Below the pieces are notes generated by a model that was given only the letters and a program-made list of their open reading frames with translations, ran no database searches and had not been told where the DNA came from. From contig NZ_JBPAXY010000003.1 in assembly GCF_050897975.1 (NCBI RefSeq), positions 248,001-312,000 of the forward strand: a DNA stretch of 64,000 nucleotides, written 5' to 3'. The stretch comes from Pseudooceanicola sp050897975. Lineage in GTDB: Bacteria > Pseudomonadota > Alphaproteobacteria > Rhodobacterales > Rhodobacteraceae. Below are positions 20,209 through 28,475 of the stretch, piece after piece. The position numbers were made by a program, and so were the translations under genes. How positions within the stretch are numbered: position 1 is the stretch's first letter; each line of letters starts with the position of its first letter.

Positions 20209-21361
20209 GATGCACCGCCAGCTTGCCGATCAGATCCAGGCATTGGGCCATCTGCGCCACCTCGATGTACTCGTCGGGCTTATGCGCCTGTTCGATGGAC
20301 CCGGGGCCGCAGATGATCGCCTGCATGCCAAGCTGCTGGAACAGCCCGGCTTCGGTGTTGAAGGGCACGACAGAGGCGCCATTGGCGCCGGTCAGATGCT
20401 GGACCATGTCGCGGATCTCATTCTCGGGCATGGGCAGCAACCCGCAGACCTCGCCCACCACCTCGGTCACCACATCGGCCTGGGGGGCGATGCGGCGCAT
20501 CTCGGGCAGGATCTCGGCGGCGATGAACTGGGCCACGGCGTCCTTCACGAAGGCCTGGTCGGCATCGTTGATGGGTCGCATTTCCCAGTCCAGCATGGCC
20601 GCCGCCGGGATCACGTTATGGGTGGTGCCGCCGTGCAGGGCGCCGATGTTGATCGTCGTATAGGGCGGGGTGAAGGGCGAGCCCTCGGGGGCGCGGGCCT
20701 TCAGCTCGGCGCGCAGCTGCATCAGCTTGCCGATGTAGCGGGTGGCATATTCCACCGCGTTCACCCCGGCCTCGGGGGTGGAGCCATGGCCGCCAGTGCC
20801 GGTGAAGCGCACGGTATATTCGCAGCAGCCCTTGTGCCCATCGACCACCTGCATCAGCGTCGGCTCGCCGATCAGCGCAAGCGCCGGGCGCACCGGGCGG
20901 TTCGCCAGCTCTGCCACCAGGGCCCGCCCGCCAAGGCAGCCGACCTCTTCGTCATGGGTGAAGGCGAAATGGAAGGGCCGCTCGCCCACGGTTTCGGCCA
21001 GGCGCGGGGCCATGGCCAGCACGCAGGCGATGAAGCCCTTCATGTCGCAGCTGCCGCGCCCGTAAAGGCGCCCGTCTTCCTCGTGCATGGCGAAGGGATC
21101 GCGCGACCAGTCCTGACCCTGCACCGGCACCACGTCGGAATGGCCGGAAAAGACCAGCCCGCCGTCGCGATCCTCGGGGCCCAGCGTGGCCCAGAGGTTG
21201 GCCTTCTGGCCGGTTTCATCGCGTAGGATCTCGACCCGCGCACCCGCGCGGCCCAGCACCTCGGCCATATAGGCGATGGCATCGAGGTTGCTGTCGGACG
21301 AGATGGTGGGAAAGCCGATCAGCTCTGCCAGCATCTGCTTTGCGGTGGCAAGGTCGGTCAT
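20201..21361 (-). CDS. M20-family deacetylase (ArgE/DapE type)
   Basis: 386 residues. Zinc-dependent amidohydrolase with the family motifs SGHSDVVPVQ (first metal His/Asp), YGRGSCDMKGF, catalytic and metal Glu in HDEEVGCLGG, and GEPTLMQVVDGHKG. It is annotated by similarity to acetylornithine deacetylase. Its place directly after a DoeA-like ectoine hydrolase gene (stop and start share one base, TGATG) suggests instead deacetylation of N-acetyl-diaminobutyrate from ectoine. Start 21361 is chosen for this coupling. No arg or dap genes are nearby. Confidence 0.8.
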   Translation of the reverse strand: MTDLATAKQMLAELIGFPTISSDSNLDAIAYMAEVLGRAGARVEILRDETGQKANLWATLGPEDRDGGLVFSGHSDVVPVQGQDWSRDPFAMHEEDGRLYGRGSCDMKGFIACVLAMAPRLAETVGERPFHFAFTHDEEVGCLGGRALVAELANRPVRPALALIGEPTLMQVVDGHKGCCEYTVRFTGTGGHGSTPEAGVNAVEYATRYIGKLMQLRAELKARAPEGSPFTPPYTTINIGALHGGTTHNVIPAAAMLDWEMRPINDADQAFVKDAVAQFIAAEILPEMRRIAPQADVVTEVVGEVCGLLPMPENEIRDMVQHLTGANGASVVPFNTEAGLFQQLGMQAIICGPGSIEQAHKPDEYIEVAQMAQCLDLIGKLAVHHG

Positions 21362-22545
21362 CAGTCCTTCACGAAGAGCTTGCGTTCGATGTTGCACAGG
21401 GTCTCGGCGGGGCCGTCCTCGGTGATCAGGATGGTCTCGGTGGTCTCAAGCCCCCAGTCGTCCATCCAGAGGCCTGGCATGAAATGGAAGGTCATGCCGG
21501 GTTCCAGCACGGTTTCATCGAAGGCGCGGATCGAGACGGTGTGTTCGCCCCAGTCCGGCGGATAGCTAAGGCCCACGGCATAGCCCGCGCGGTTCGGGCG
21601 CTCAATCCCCACCTTCAGCAGGGCGGTATCCAGGGCGCGGGCGATGTCGCAGGCACGGTTGCCGGCGCGGGCCACTTCGATGCCGTTGTTCAGCCCCTCG
21701 GTCAGCGCCTCGGAGGCGTCGATCATGAATTTCGGCGGCTTGCCCAGGAAAACGGTGCGCGACAGCGGCGCGTGGTAGCGGCGGTAGCAGCCCGACTGCT
21801 CGATAAAGGTCGCCTCGCCCTTCTTCAGGGCCTCGCCGTTCCAGGTCAGATGCGGCGCACTTGCATCCTCGCCCGAGGGCAGCAGCGGCACGATGGCCGG
21901 GTAATCGCCCCAGCTGTCTTCCTCGCCCTGCACGGCGGTCTTGTACAGCTCGCCCACCAGGTCGTGCTTGCGCATCCCCGGTTCGGCCAGTTCCACCGCG
22001 CGGCTGATTACCAGTTCCGAGATCCGCGCGGCGCGGCGCATGAAGGCCAGTTCCTCGTCCGACTTGATCAGGCGTTTCCAGTTCACCAGGGTCGAGGCAT
22101 CCAGGATCGTCGCCTCGGGCAGCCCGTCCAGCAGCACCGCATGGGCCTTGGCGGTGTAGAAATAGGTCTCCATCTCGACCCCGATCCGCGCGTCGCCCAG
22201 GCCCATGATCCGCAGGTGGCTGGCCAGGTCTTCCATCGGGTGGACGTCCTGGGATTGGATGTAGCGGTCGGCGTAATGCAGGATGTGGTCATGCTCCATC
22301 CAGACGGTGCGCTTGGCGCCGTTGGCATCTTGCAGGCGGCCCCACCAATAGGGGTCCCCCTCCATCGTCAGGATCACGCCCTGGTGCACGTAGAAGGACC
22401 AGCCGTCATAGCCGGTCAGGTAGTTCTGGTTGGACGGGTTGGTGATGAACAGAACGTCGATCCCCGCCTCGGCCATGGCCTGTCGGGTGATGCGGATGCG
22501 CCGTTGGTATTCGGCGGCAGAGAAGGGGGCCTTGCTGGCAGACAT
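21361..22545 (-). CDS. doeA: DoeA/EutD-like ectoine hydrolase (M24 fold)
   Basis: 394 residues with the creatinase/prolidase (pita-bread) fold. The N-terminal signature YLTGYDGWSFYVHQG and the middle AIVPLLPSGEDASAPHLTW strongly resemble ectoine hydrolases. The aspartate and histidine metal ligands of true M24 peptidases are replaced (FIEQSGCYRRYHAPLSRT; GLSYPPDWGE), consistent with a metal-independent, creatinase-like hydrolase opening the ectoine ring to N-acetyl-diaminobutyrate. Neighbours (M20 deacetylase, class III aminotransferase, GntR regulator) fit that pathway. Substrate is inferred; no ectoine transporter is in the window. Confidence 0.72.
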   Translation of the reverse strand: MSASKAPFSAAEYQRRIRITRQAMAEAGIDVLFITNPSNQNYLTGYDGWSFYVHQGVILTMEGDPYWWGRLQDANGAKRTVWMEHDHILHYADRYIQSQDVHPMEDLASHLRIMGLGDARIGVEMETYFYTAKAHAVLLDGLPEATILDASTLVNWKRLIKSDEELAFMRRAARISELVISRAVELAEPGMRKHDLVGELYKTAVQGEEDSWGDYPAIVPLLPSGEDASAPHLTWNGEALKKGEATFIEQSGCYRRYHAPLSRTVFLGKPPKFMIDASEALTEGLNNGIEVARAGNRACDIARALDTALLKVGIERPNRAGYAVGLSYPPDWGEHTVSIRAFDETVLEPGMTFHFMPGLWMDDWGLETTETILITEDGPAETLCNIERKLFVKD

Positions 22546-22560
22546 CAGGGGTCATCCTAT

Positions 22561-22677
22561 TTGTACACATCATGGGCAAGCATGATCCGCACCCTGTGGC
22601 CTTTCCTGCGGTTCGCTGCGAATTTCGCCGCGATTGCAGGTTCCCTGTTTGCGACTCGGATCATGTTGTGCACAACA
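22561..22677. promoter_or_regulatory. Divergent control region with two related operator-like sites
   Basis: TTGTACACAT at 22561-22570, beside the doeA-like start, and the perfect 14-bp palindrome TGTTGTGCACAACA at 22664-22677 share the core TTGT(A/G)CACA. They are about 100 bp apart between the divergent hydrolase and aminotransferase genes. They are good candidates for the GntR regulator encoded at 19525; assignment is inference. Confidence 0.5.
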
Positions 22678-22726
22678 GAAGCCGGAACCCCAGCCGAGTC
22701 GTCAATCCAGAATCAGGAGCCGAGAT

Positions 22727-22870
22727 ATGAAAAGCGTCACCGCCGCCGATCGCAGCGCCTGCCTGTTGGGCGAAATGCGCGATCTGCCGCGCGCCGGGGC
22801 GGGGGTCAGGGTGCAGCGCCGGTCAGGGGAGGTCCCTGGGCGTTGTCGCGCCCGGGGCATCACGACCTGA
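22727..22870 (+). CDS. Possible small protein or leader peptide (47 residues)
   Basis: ATG 22727 is preceded by a strong site (TCAGGAGCCGAGAT) and runs 47 codons to TGA, about 95 bp before the aminotransferase gene on the same strand. It begins MKSVTAADRSACLLG and is Arg-rich at the end. No family is recognised. It could be a coupled small protein, a regulatory leader or a chance ORF; the quality of the ribosome binding site is the main argument for it. Confidence 0.35.
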   Translation: MKSVTAADRSACLLGEMRDLPRAGAGVRVQRRSGEVPGRCRARGITT

Positions 22871-22963
22871 GCCGGGCGCCGCAGGGCGCCGCGAAGAGAC
22901 CCGAGAATACCAAAGAATTTCAGCGGATTGGATGCCGCTATTGATCCGATACAGGAGCCTGAC

Positions 22964-24334
22964 ATGCTGACCAACGACCAGCTCGACAAGTGGGACCGCG
23001 AGTCCTTCTTCCACCCCTCCACCCACCTGGCGCAGCACGCGCGCGGCGAAAGCCCGAACCGCATCATCAAGACCGCCGAGGGGGTCCACATCCAGGACCG
23101 TGACGGCAACCGCCTGCTGGATGCCTTCGCGGGGCTTTACTGCGTCAACGTGGGCTACGGCCGCCAGGAAATCGCCGAGGCCATCGCCGAGCAGGCGCGC
23201 GAGCTGGCCTATTACCACGCCTATGTGGGTCACGGCACCGAGGCCTCGGTCACCCTGGCGCATATGGTGATGGAACGTGCGCCCGAGCATATGAGCAAGG
23301 TCTACTTCGGCCTGTCGGGATCGGACGCGAACGAGACCAACATCAAGCTGATCTGGTATTACAACAACATCCGCGGCCTGCCCGAGAAGAAGAAGATCAT
23401 CAGCCGCTGGCGGGGCTACCACGGGTCGGGCGTGATGACCGGCTCGCTGACCGGGCTGGAGACCTTCCACAACAAGTTCGACCTGCCGCGGGCGCCCATC
23501 CTGCACACCACCGCGCCCTATTACTTCCGTCGCGACGATCTGGACATGTCCGAGGCGGATTTCACTGCCCATTGCGTGGCCGAGCTGGAGGCGCTGATCG
23601 AGCGCGAGGGCGCCGACACCATCGCCGCCTTCATCGGCGAGCCGGTGCTGGGCACCGGCGGTATCGTGCCGCCGCCCGCAGGCTACTGGGACGCCATCCA
23701 GGCGGTGCTGGCCAAGCATGACATCCTGCTGGTCGCCGATGAGGTCGTTACCGGCTTTGGCCGTCTGGGCACCATGATGGGCTCGGATCACTACGGGCTG
23801 AAGCCTGATCTGATCACCATCGCCAAGGGCCTGACCAGCGCCTATGCGCCGCTGTCGGGCTCCATCGTCGGTGACAAGATGTGGAAGGTGCTGGAGCAGG
23901 GCACGGATGAGAACGGGCCCATCGGTCACGGCTGGACCTATTCCGCCCACCCGATCGGCGCCGCCGCCGGTGTTGCCAACCTGCGCCTGATCGACGAGCT
24001 GGGCCTGGTGCAGAACGCGGGCGAGACCGGGGCCTATTTCCTGGGCGCCATGCGCGACGCGCTGTCCGGGCACGCCCATGTGGGCGATGTGCGCGGCGAA
24101 GGGATGCTTTGCGCCGTCGAGTTCGTGGAAGAGAAGGCGGGCCGCAAGTTCTATGACGCTTCGAAGAAGGTCGGCCCCGCCGTGGCGGCCGAGCTGGCCT
24201 CGATGGGGGTCATCGGCCGTGCCATGCCCCAGGGCGACATCCTGGGCTTTGCCCCGCCGCTGTGCCTGACCCGCGAGGAGGCCGACACCATCGTCGCCAC
24301 CACTGCCAAGGCGGTGAAGAACGTGCTGGGCTGA
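22964..24334 (+). CDS. Class III PLP-dependent aminotransferase
   Basis: 456 residues, omega-aminotransferase fold. The PLP lysine is Lys288 in TIAKGLTSAYAPL. Other cofactor motifs are LSGSDANETN, GYHGSG and the acidic VADEVVTGFGR. AGGAG precedes the start. It is divergent from the doeA-like operon and shares its putative operator region, suggesting transamination of diaminobutyrate or another omega-amine from the same pathway (as DoeD in ectoine degradation). Similar enzymes also act on taurine, putrescine or beta-alanine, so the substrate is open. Confidence 0.82.
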   Translation: MLTNDQLDKWDRESFFHPSTHLAQHARGESPNRIIKTAEGVHIQDRDGNRLLDAFAGLYCVNVGYGRQEIAEAIAEQARELAYYHAYVGHGTEASVTLAHMVMERAPEHMSKVYFGLSGSDANETNIKLIWYYNNIRGLPEKKKIISRWRGYHGSGVMTGSLTGLETFHNKFDLPRAPILHTTAPYYFRRDDLDMSEADFTAHCVAELEALIEREGADTIAAFIGEPVLGTGGIVPPPAGYWDAIQAVLAKHDILLVADEVVTGFGRLGTMMGSDHYGLKPDLITIAKGLTSAYAPLSGSIVGDKMWKVLEQGTDENGPIGHGWTYSAHPIGAAAGVANLRLIDELGLVQNAGETGAYFLGAMRDALSGHAHVGDVRGEGMLCAVEFVEEKAGRKFYDASKKVGPAVAAELASMGVIGRAMPQGDILGFAPPLCLTREEADTIVATTAKAVKNVLG

Positions 24335-24363
24335 TCCCCGGGCGGACCATCCGAAATCACGCA

Positions 24364-24393
24364 GGGGGCGGTGCCGGGCATCGCCCCCTTTTT
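24364..24393 (+). terminator. Rho-independent terminator of the aminotransferase gene
   Basis: GGGGGCG and CGCCCCC arms with an 11-base loop are followed by five Ts, 30 bp after the stop. Confidence 0.8.
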
Positions 24394-24447
24394 GCTGCGC
24401 GCGACGCGGGGCCGGTCTGGAGCGGGGGCGGGCAGGGGCCGGACATG

Positions 24448-24473
24448 AAAAAACCGCCCCAAGGGCGGTTTTT
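24448..24473 (-). terminator. Bidirectional terminator
   Basis: AAACCGCCC/GGGCGGTTT hairpin with A-run on one side and T-run on the other, so it can end transcription of the DUF882 gene from the right and serve as backup from the left. Confidence 0.75.
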
Positions 24474-24537
24474 CCGAATTGCGGGCCCCGCCCGAGGGTC
24501 TTGGTACGGGACAGGCAGGGCGGGGCGATACGGGGGC

Positions 24538-25104
24538 TTAGGCGCCCCAGTGGCGCAGGGCGCCGCAATCCATGTGAACGAAATTCGAGCCAGAGTAGCG
24601 ACCGACGCCCCCGGCGCGGCAGCTTTCGGCGGCCGAGGCCATCTGATTGACCGAGCGGGTGGCCAGGCGCAGGTCGGCGGCCTTGGCCTCCATGTGCAGC
24701 GAGTTCCGCGCCACGCCGCGCGATTTCGAGCGCAGCATCGCGTTGGTGTGGGGCGTGCGGTAGCCCGACAGCAGCAGGTAGGGCTCGTCACAGTCCATCA
24801 GCGAATGCGAGGCGGCCATGATGTCGATGGTGCGCAGATCGACGGTCTTGGTCTGATCGTCGCGCCAGTCGCGGAAGAAGTGGGTGATCTGGTCGAGGCT
24901 GTCGCGAAGATATTCGCCCTCGATCCAGTAGATCATGTCCAGATGTTCGCCCGTCCGGGCCGAGTACATCTTGATCCGCCGGATATCCCCGGCATTTCGA
25001 AGGAAACCAGCAGCCTTGGAAAAAGTGGGTGCTGCGGTGATCGCGGTTGCCGCGAAGGCCCCGAGAAGGGCGCGTCGCGAAATGCTCGCATTGCCTTTGG
25101 TCAT
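24538..25104 (-). CDS. Tat-exported DUF882 (YcbK-like, M15) murein-associated protein
   Basis: 188 residues. A twin-arginine signal (ISRRALLGAFAAT) is followed by the DUF882 domain of the peptidase M15 superfamily. The metal ligands are visible as SGYRTPHTNAML, then SLHMEAKAADLR (His-x(n)-Asp) and FVHMDCG (final His). Expected to be periplasmic and to act on peptidoglycan peptide cross-links or bind murein. It is divergent from an L,D-transpeptidase gene, and the pair is commonly seen together. Another ATG at 25158, with a better binding site, would add 18 residues. Confidence 0.8.
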   Translation of the reverse strand: MTKGNASISRRALLGAFAATAITAAPTFSKAAGFLRNAGDIRRIKMYSARTGEHLDMIYWIEGEYLRDSLDQITHFFRDWRDDQTKTVDLRTIDIMAASHSLMDCDEPYLLLSGYRTPHTNAMLRSKSRGVARNSLHMEAKAADLRLATRSVNQMASAAESCRAGGVGRYSGSNFVHMDCGALRHWGA

Positions 25105-25187
25105 GTAGCGCTGTCCCGTCGCTTCGTTTCTTCCGCCTTGTTTGGCGGTATCTGCCATCGTCCCCAGATGCGCGGCTTTTATGACAC

Positions 25188-25220
25188 GGTTCCCATTTTT
25201 CTGGAACCCAAACGGTTCCA
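25188..25220. promoter_or_regulatory. Cluster of three alternating GGTTCC/GGAACC half-sites
   Basis: GGTTCC (25188), GGAACC (25203) and GGTTCC (25214). The last two form the 19-bp palindrome TGGAACC-caaac-GGTTCCA between the divergent DUF882 and L,D-transpeptidase genes. Probable operator; regulator unknown. The remainder of this 317-bp gap shows nothing else clear. Confidence 0.4.
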
Positions 25221-25421
25221 TCACCATGGCGGATCGGCGGAATTTGGCGCAAATATGCGCGTCCCGGGTCAGGTTTTCCGCCATGGCAAGGGCAAACCGT
25301 TTCCTCTATGCCGCGTCTTGCGGGGAATTGCCCCCCTGACCGATTTGTGAGTAGACAGCGGCAAGTGCTTTTCAGAGCTTATAATTCAGTCACGTTTCGC
25401 CTGGTCCGGAGGGTTTATTTC

Positions 25422-27056
25422 ATGATGTCTCGGCAATCCGCTGCCCGTTGCCTGCGCCGCGCCTCTGCGCTGGCGCTGATCCTGGGGGCGGTGTCCCTGA
25501 CCACCCCCGTCCGCTCGGCCCAGGCCATGGAAGGCTTCGCGCTGACCGGGTTCAAGACCGCCGTGGCCGAAGGGGCCGCGCGCGACCGCGACCTGGCCGC
25601 CTACTACCGCGCCCGTGATTTCGCCCCCATCTGGACCGGGGCAGGCCCCGAGTTCACCGCCCGCCGCGCCGCCCTGCTGGAAGCGATCCGCATGATGCCG
25701 CTGCACGGGCTGCCCGCCGATAAGGTGGATGCCGACGACCTGCTTGCCCGCATGGGCGCGGCGGTCAGCGACCGTGACCGGGGTCTCTTGGATGTCGAGC
25801 TGAGCCGGATCTGGCTGGATATCGCGGGGGATCTGCAAACCGGGATCCTGACGCCCTCGGAGGTCGACAGCGAGATCGTGCGCGAAGTGCCGCTGCGCGA
25901 CGCCGCCCAGTACCTGGACGGCATCACCGGCACCGCGCCGCAAAGCTTCGTCGCCGCCCTGCCGCCACAGCGTGCCGAATACCGGCGCCTGCTGCGCGCC
26001 CGCCTGCGGATGCAGGCCGAGATGGCCGCGGGCGGCTATGGCCCCGTGGTGCAGGCCAGCAAGCTGGAGCCGGGCGATCAGGGCCGTGCGGTCATCGCCC
26101 TGCGCGACCGGCTGGTGCGCATGGGCTATCTCGCCCCGCGCGCCTCGGCCCGCTATGACAGCGCGCTGGAGGCCGCCGTGCAGCAGTTCCAGCGCGACGC
26201 GGGCATCGAGCCCGACGGCGTCGTGGGCCCCGCGACCCTGTCTGCGATCAACACCAGCCAGGAAGAGCGGCTGCGCGCCATCACCGTGGCGATGGAACGC
26301 GAACGCTGGATCAACCGCCCCCTGGGCGAGCGTCACGTCTGGGTGAACCTGCCCGACATGCACGCCAAGCTGATCGACCATGGCGAGGTCGTCTTCAGTA
26401 CCCGTTCGGTGATCGGCAAGGCGATGGATGGCCGCCGCAGCCCCGAGTTCAGCGATGTCATGGAACACATGATCATCAACCCGACCTGGAACGTGCCGCG
26501 CTCGATCGCCGTCAACGAATACCTGCCGCAGCTGAAGGCCAACCCCTATGCCGCCGGTCACCTGAACCTGATCGACGCGCGCGGCCGCACCGTGCCCCGC
26601 GACGCGGTGGATTTCACCCAGTTTACCCGCGCCAACTTCCCCTTCGACATCAAGCAGCCGCCGTCGCGGTCGAACGCGCTTGGCCTGGTGAAGTTCATGT
26701 TCCCGAACGCCAACAACATCTACCTGCATGACACGCCGTCCAAGAGCCTGTTTGCCCGTTCGGTGCGCGCCTTCAGCCACGGCTGCATCCGCCTGCAAGA
26801 CCCCTTCGATTTCGCCTATACCCTGCTGTCCTACCAGGAAGCGGACCCGCAGGGCGTGTTCCAGTCGAAGCTGTCCACCGGGCGGGAAACCCAGGTGGAT
26901 CTGCGCGAACCGCTTCAGGTGCACCTGGTCTATCGCACCGCCTTCACCGACACCCGCGGCCATGTGCATTACCGCAACGACGTCTACGGTCGTGACGCCA
27001 AGGTCTGGTCGGCGCTGGCGGCCCAGGGGGTGGTGCTGGATCAGGGGAACAGCTAA
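25422..27056 (+). CDS. L,D-transpeptidase (YcbB/LdtD type)
   Basis: 544 residues. A signal peptide (cleavage near SAQA, about residue 34), an N-terminal scaffold domain, a peptidoglycan-binding-1 domain near 215-285 (LEPGDQGRAVIALRDRL, QFQRDAGIEPDGVVGPAT) and a C-terminal YkuD catalytic domain are visible. The catalytic cysteine is Cys455 in the signature SHGCIRL. It forms 3-3 cross-links or anchors lipoproteins to murein in the periplasm. GGAGG sits before ATG 25422. Two adjacent ATGs (25422, 25425) are possible starts. Confidence 0.9.
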   Translation: MMSRQSAARCLRRASALALILGAVSLTTPVRSAQAMEGFALTGFKTAVAEGAARDRDLAAYYRARDFAPIWTGAGPEFTARRAALLEAIRMMPLHGLPADKVDADDLLARMGAAVSDRDRGLLDVELSRIWLDIAGDLQTGILTPSEVDSEIVREVPLRDAAQYLDGITGTAPQSFVAALPPQRAEYRRLLRARLRMQAEMAAGGYGPVVQASKLEPGDQGRAVIALRDRLVRMGYLAPRASARYDSALEAAVQQFQRDAGIEPDGVVGPATLSAINTSQEERLRAITVAMERERWINRPLGERHVWVNLPDMHAKLIDHGEVVFSTRSVIGKAMDGRRSPEFSDVMEHMIINPTWNVPRSIAVNEYLPQLKANPYAAGHLNLIDARGRTVPRDAVDFTQFTRANFPFDIKQPPSRSNALGLVKFMFPNANNIYLHDTPSKSLFARSVRAFSHGCIRLQDPFDFAYTLLSYQEADPQGVFQSKLSTGRETQVDLREPLQVHLVYRTAFTDTRGHVHYRNDVYGRDAKVWSALAAQGVVLDQGNS

Positions 27057-27085
27057 ACCGGCCCGCAAAGCGGGAAGGACCCCTG

Positions 27086-28177
27086 ATGGCATATCGCATG
27101 GAAGAGATCGCCCGTGCCCTGGGTGGCACGGTGCTGGGTGACGCAACGGTCGAGATCGACAGCGTGGCGGAACCGGCCGAGGCCGGACCGCGTGATCTCG
27201 CCATCGCCATGAAGCCCGAGTTTGCCGAAGGCCTGCCCAAGGGCCGTGCCCGCGCCGCCCTGCTGTGGGAAGGCGCTGACTGGCAGGCCTTCGATCTGGA
27301 GGCCGCCGTGCTGGTGGCCCGGCCCCGCATGGGGCTGGCCGCCGTGACCCGGATACTGGATCCCGGTGCGGGCTATGCCCCCGGCATCCATCCCCTGGCT
27401 CATATCGAAGAGGGCGCCGAGCTGGGCGAGGGCGTCAGCATCGGCCCCTTCAGCGTGATCGCGCGCGGCGCCAGGATCGGCGCGGGCGCGGTCATCGGCC
27501 CGCAGGTCCATGTAGGCTGGAATGCCCAGATCGGCCCCGGTGCCCTGCTGCACGCGGGCGTCAAGATCGGCCCCCGAGCACGCATCGGTGCGCGGTTCAC
27601 CGCCCATCAGGGCGCGGTGATTGGCGGCGACGGCTTCAGCTTTGTCACCCCCGAGGCCGGTGCCGTGGAAAAGGCGCGCGCCACCCTGGGCGGCGAAAGC
27701 CAGGCCAAGGCCCAGGCCTGGGAGCGGATCCACAGCCTTGGTGCGGTCGAGATCGGTGATGACGTCGAGATCGGCTGCAACGCCTGTATCGACGCGGGCA
27801 CGGTGCGCGCCACGCGCGTCGGCAACGGCTGCAAGATCGACAACCTGTGCCAGATCGGCCACAACGTCACCGTCGGCCGCGATTGCCTGATGGCCTCGGG
27901 CGTGGCGGTGGCGGGCTCGACCCGGATCGGCAACAACGTGGTGCTGGGCGGACGGGTCGGCGTCTCGGACAATATCTTCATCGGTGACGGGGTCGTCGCG
28001 GGCGGCGCCAGCATCATCCTGACCAACGTGCCCGCCGGGCGAGTGGTGATGGGCTATCCGGCGGTGAAAATGGACACCCATGTCGAGACTTACAAGGCGC
28101 TGCGCCGCCTGCCACGGCTGTTGAAACAGGTGTCCGAGTTGCAGAAAGCGGTTTTCAAGCCGGGTCAGAACGACTAG
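27086..28177 (+). CDS. lpxD: UDP-3-O-acylglucosamine N-acyltransferase LpxD
   Basis: 363 residues. Adds the N-linked hydroxyacyl chain in lipid A synthesis. The N-terminal uridine-binding domain (about 1-100) is followed by a left-handed beta-helix of hexapeptide repeats (IGPFSVIARGARIG, IGPRARIG, RIGNNVVLGGRVGV). The catalytic His is in the TAHQGAVIGGDGF region. AAGGA lies upstream. It is 30 bp after the transpeptidase gene and followed by dedicated acyl carrier protein and ketoacyl synthase genes rather than by fabZ-lpxA, so this copy is outside the classical lipid A cluster. Confidence 0.92.
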   Translation: MAYRMEEIARALGGTVLGDATVEIDSVAEPAEAGPRDLAIAMKPEFAEGLPKGRARAALLWEGADWQAFDLEAAVLVARPRMGLAAVTRILDPGAGYAPGIHPLAHIEEGAELGEGVSIGPFSVIARGARIGAGAVIGPQVHVGWNAQIGPGALLHAGVKIGPRARIGARFTAHQGAVIGGDGFSFVTPEAGAVEKARATLGGESQAKAQAWERIHSLGAVEIGDDVEIGCNACIDAGTVRATRVGNGCKIDNLCQIGHNVTVGRDCLMASGVAVAGSTRIGNNVVLGGRVGVSDNIFIGDGVVAGGASIILTNVPAGRVVMGYPAVKMDTHVETYKALRRLPRLLKQVSELQKAVFKPGQND

Positions 28178-28211
28178 ATCAGCGGCAAGCGATCCAGAGG
28201 GGGGGCGGTCC

Positions 28212-28475
28212 ATGGCGGATATCAAGCAGAAGGTCATCGAGATCATCGCGGAGCAGGCCGTGCTGGAGCCCTCCGACGTGAAGATGGAAAACACGCTGGA
28301 GGATCTGGGGATCGACTCCCTGGGCCTGGTGGAAAGCATCTTCGCTATCGAGGAAGCCTTCGACATTCAGGTGCCCTTCAACGCCAACGAACCCGAGGAA
28401 AGCGATTTCGACATTTCCGATGTCGCCTCGATCGTCGCGGGGGTCGAGAAACTGGTGGCGGATCAGAAGGCGTGA
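28212..28475 (+). CDS. Acyl carrier protein
   Basis: 87 residues. The phosphopantetheine attachment site is Ser36 in LGIDSLGLVESIF, and the acidic helix II is typical. It differs from the house-keeping AcpP signature (DSLDTVEL) and is unlike AcpXL, so it is probably a specialised carrier. Its stop overlaps the GTG start of the next gene, a ketoacyl synthase (GTGA). Placement after lpxD suggests a role in making or delivering an acyl chain for the envelope; that role is inference. Confidence 0.88.
   Translation: MADIKQKVIEIIAEQAVLEPSDVKMENTLEDLGIDSLGLVESIFAIEEAFDIQVPFNANEPEESDFDISDVASIVAGVEKLVADQKA

Noticed and set aside
20201..21361. Calling the M20 enzyme argE
   Set aside because: M20 motifs fit several substrates and the neighbours point to ectoine rather than arginine metabolism.
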